Shown one piece after another: positions 63,711-64,000 of a stretch of 64,000 nt of DNA; the stretch's first letter is position 1; each line of letters begins with the position of its first letter. Below the pieces are notes generated by a model. That model did no database searches. It had not been told where the DNA came from and saw only the letters and a list, made by a program, of their open reading frames with translations. The translations under genes were made by a program, and so were the position numbers. The DNA is from Naematelia aurantialba (taxonomy: Eukaryota; Basidiomycota; Tremellomycetes; Tremellales; Naemateliaceae): positions 62,001 through 126,000 of the forward strand of contig JAKFAO010000011.1 of NCBI GenBank assembly GCA_021527695.1. Reading direction: 5' to 3'.

Positions 63711-64000
63711 ATGGCGCCAGGGATGGCGGGGTCAATTTGGACGAGATCTTGGCCTTGTTGCGATCCGAGTGTCCGCTGTCCATACTGCTCGTGCGTCCCG
63801 GTGCCCCGACTCAGAGTCCCAGACGCCCCCGACTCAAACTCCTACGCCCAGACTATCCAAAAGTCAGACTTTGTCAAATCAGCCCAGAACCACAAGGTAA
63901 GACGGAAACGCCACAAAAGTCCAGACCCCGCCAGCGGGTTTGCACCCTTTCCGTCTGCCTCTCTCGTTTCTGCCTCGCTGCACTCGACGCTCTGGGCTCT
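63711..64000. other. Right window edge, no gene seen
   Basis: Mixed sequence after the last repeat array. The phrases 'gccccgactcagagtcccagacgccc' and 'cgactcaaactcctacgccc' are imperfect copies. No open frame with a domain reaches the window edge. Confidence 0.35.

Noticed and set aside
1..64000. tRNA, rRNA, transposon or viral insertions
   Set aside because: I looked for tRNA B-box-like motifs, rRNA stretches, transposase or reverse-transcriptase motifs and long terminal repeats by eye and found none; an RNA-specific search could still reveal small RNAs.

Overview
This window looks like nuclear DNA of a GC-rich basidiomycete, most probably a yeast-like tremellomycete (Tremellales or Trichosporonales). 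Genes are interrupted by many short GT-AG introns of about 40-60 nt, usually with a CTGAC or CTAAC branch site just before the acceptor. Gene content is typical of fungi: HMG-CoA reductase, Brr2, a Set3-type PHD-SET protein, a velvet factor, an Oca/Siw14-type protein, Mcm10 and GH35 beta-galactosidase. The lineage call is inference from gene style and content; no rRNA or other diagnostic marker is present. Exon ends marked 'worked out' come from joining reading frames by eye and are not transcript-supported.

Layout. 1-351 is the 3' end of an unknown gene. 506-4198 (-) is a secreted GH35 beta-galactosidase, divergent from an MCH1/nodulin-like MFS transporter (4784-6972, +). 7547-9521 (-) is guanine deaminase. 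10582-12564 (-) is a velvet-domain regulator with a long disordered tail; it only appears after six exons are joined. The next 3.6 kb is gene-poor and holds two weak candidates, one a 53-codon spliced ORF. 16235-23245 (-) is the spliceosomal helicase Brr2, divergent from a Set3-like PHD+SET gene (24197-28501, +).

The middle holds an orphan (29067-30242, -), COG7 (30636-33368, -), an XLF/NHEJ1-like repair factor with a 9-nt first coding exon (33571-35144, +), a ribosomal-L1-domain nucleolar protein (35363-37181, -), an HMG-box protein with an acidic tail (37563-38114, -), a second orphan (39580-41091, -), an Oca/Siw14-type protein lacking the catalytic Cys and Arg (41512-42525, -), and a choline/ethanolamine phosphotransferase (42836-45223, +).

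The right part holds HMG-CoA reductase (46617-51014, +), Mcm10 (51311-54376, +), a low-complexity orphan (54606-55586, -), a 10-bp minisatellite (55631-55780), an alpha/beta hydrolase of the hormone-sensitive-lipase type (56322-58774, -) and an FAD monooxygenase (59507-61396, -). The last 2.6 kb has no convincing gene and is packed with unrelated tandem repeats, which resembles a subtelomeric or otherwise repeat-tolerant segment.

Most genes are unrelated housekeeping functions: splicing, Golgi tethering, DNA replication and repair, ribosome assembly, chromatin, phospholipid and sterol synthesis. Two neighbour pairs may be functional units: beta-galactosidase with the transporter, and hydrolase with the monooxygenase. 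I found no clear new multi-gene system. The least ordinary items are the velvet factor, the XLF-like protein, the predicted dead Oca-type phosphatase and the repeat-rich right end.
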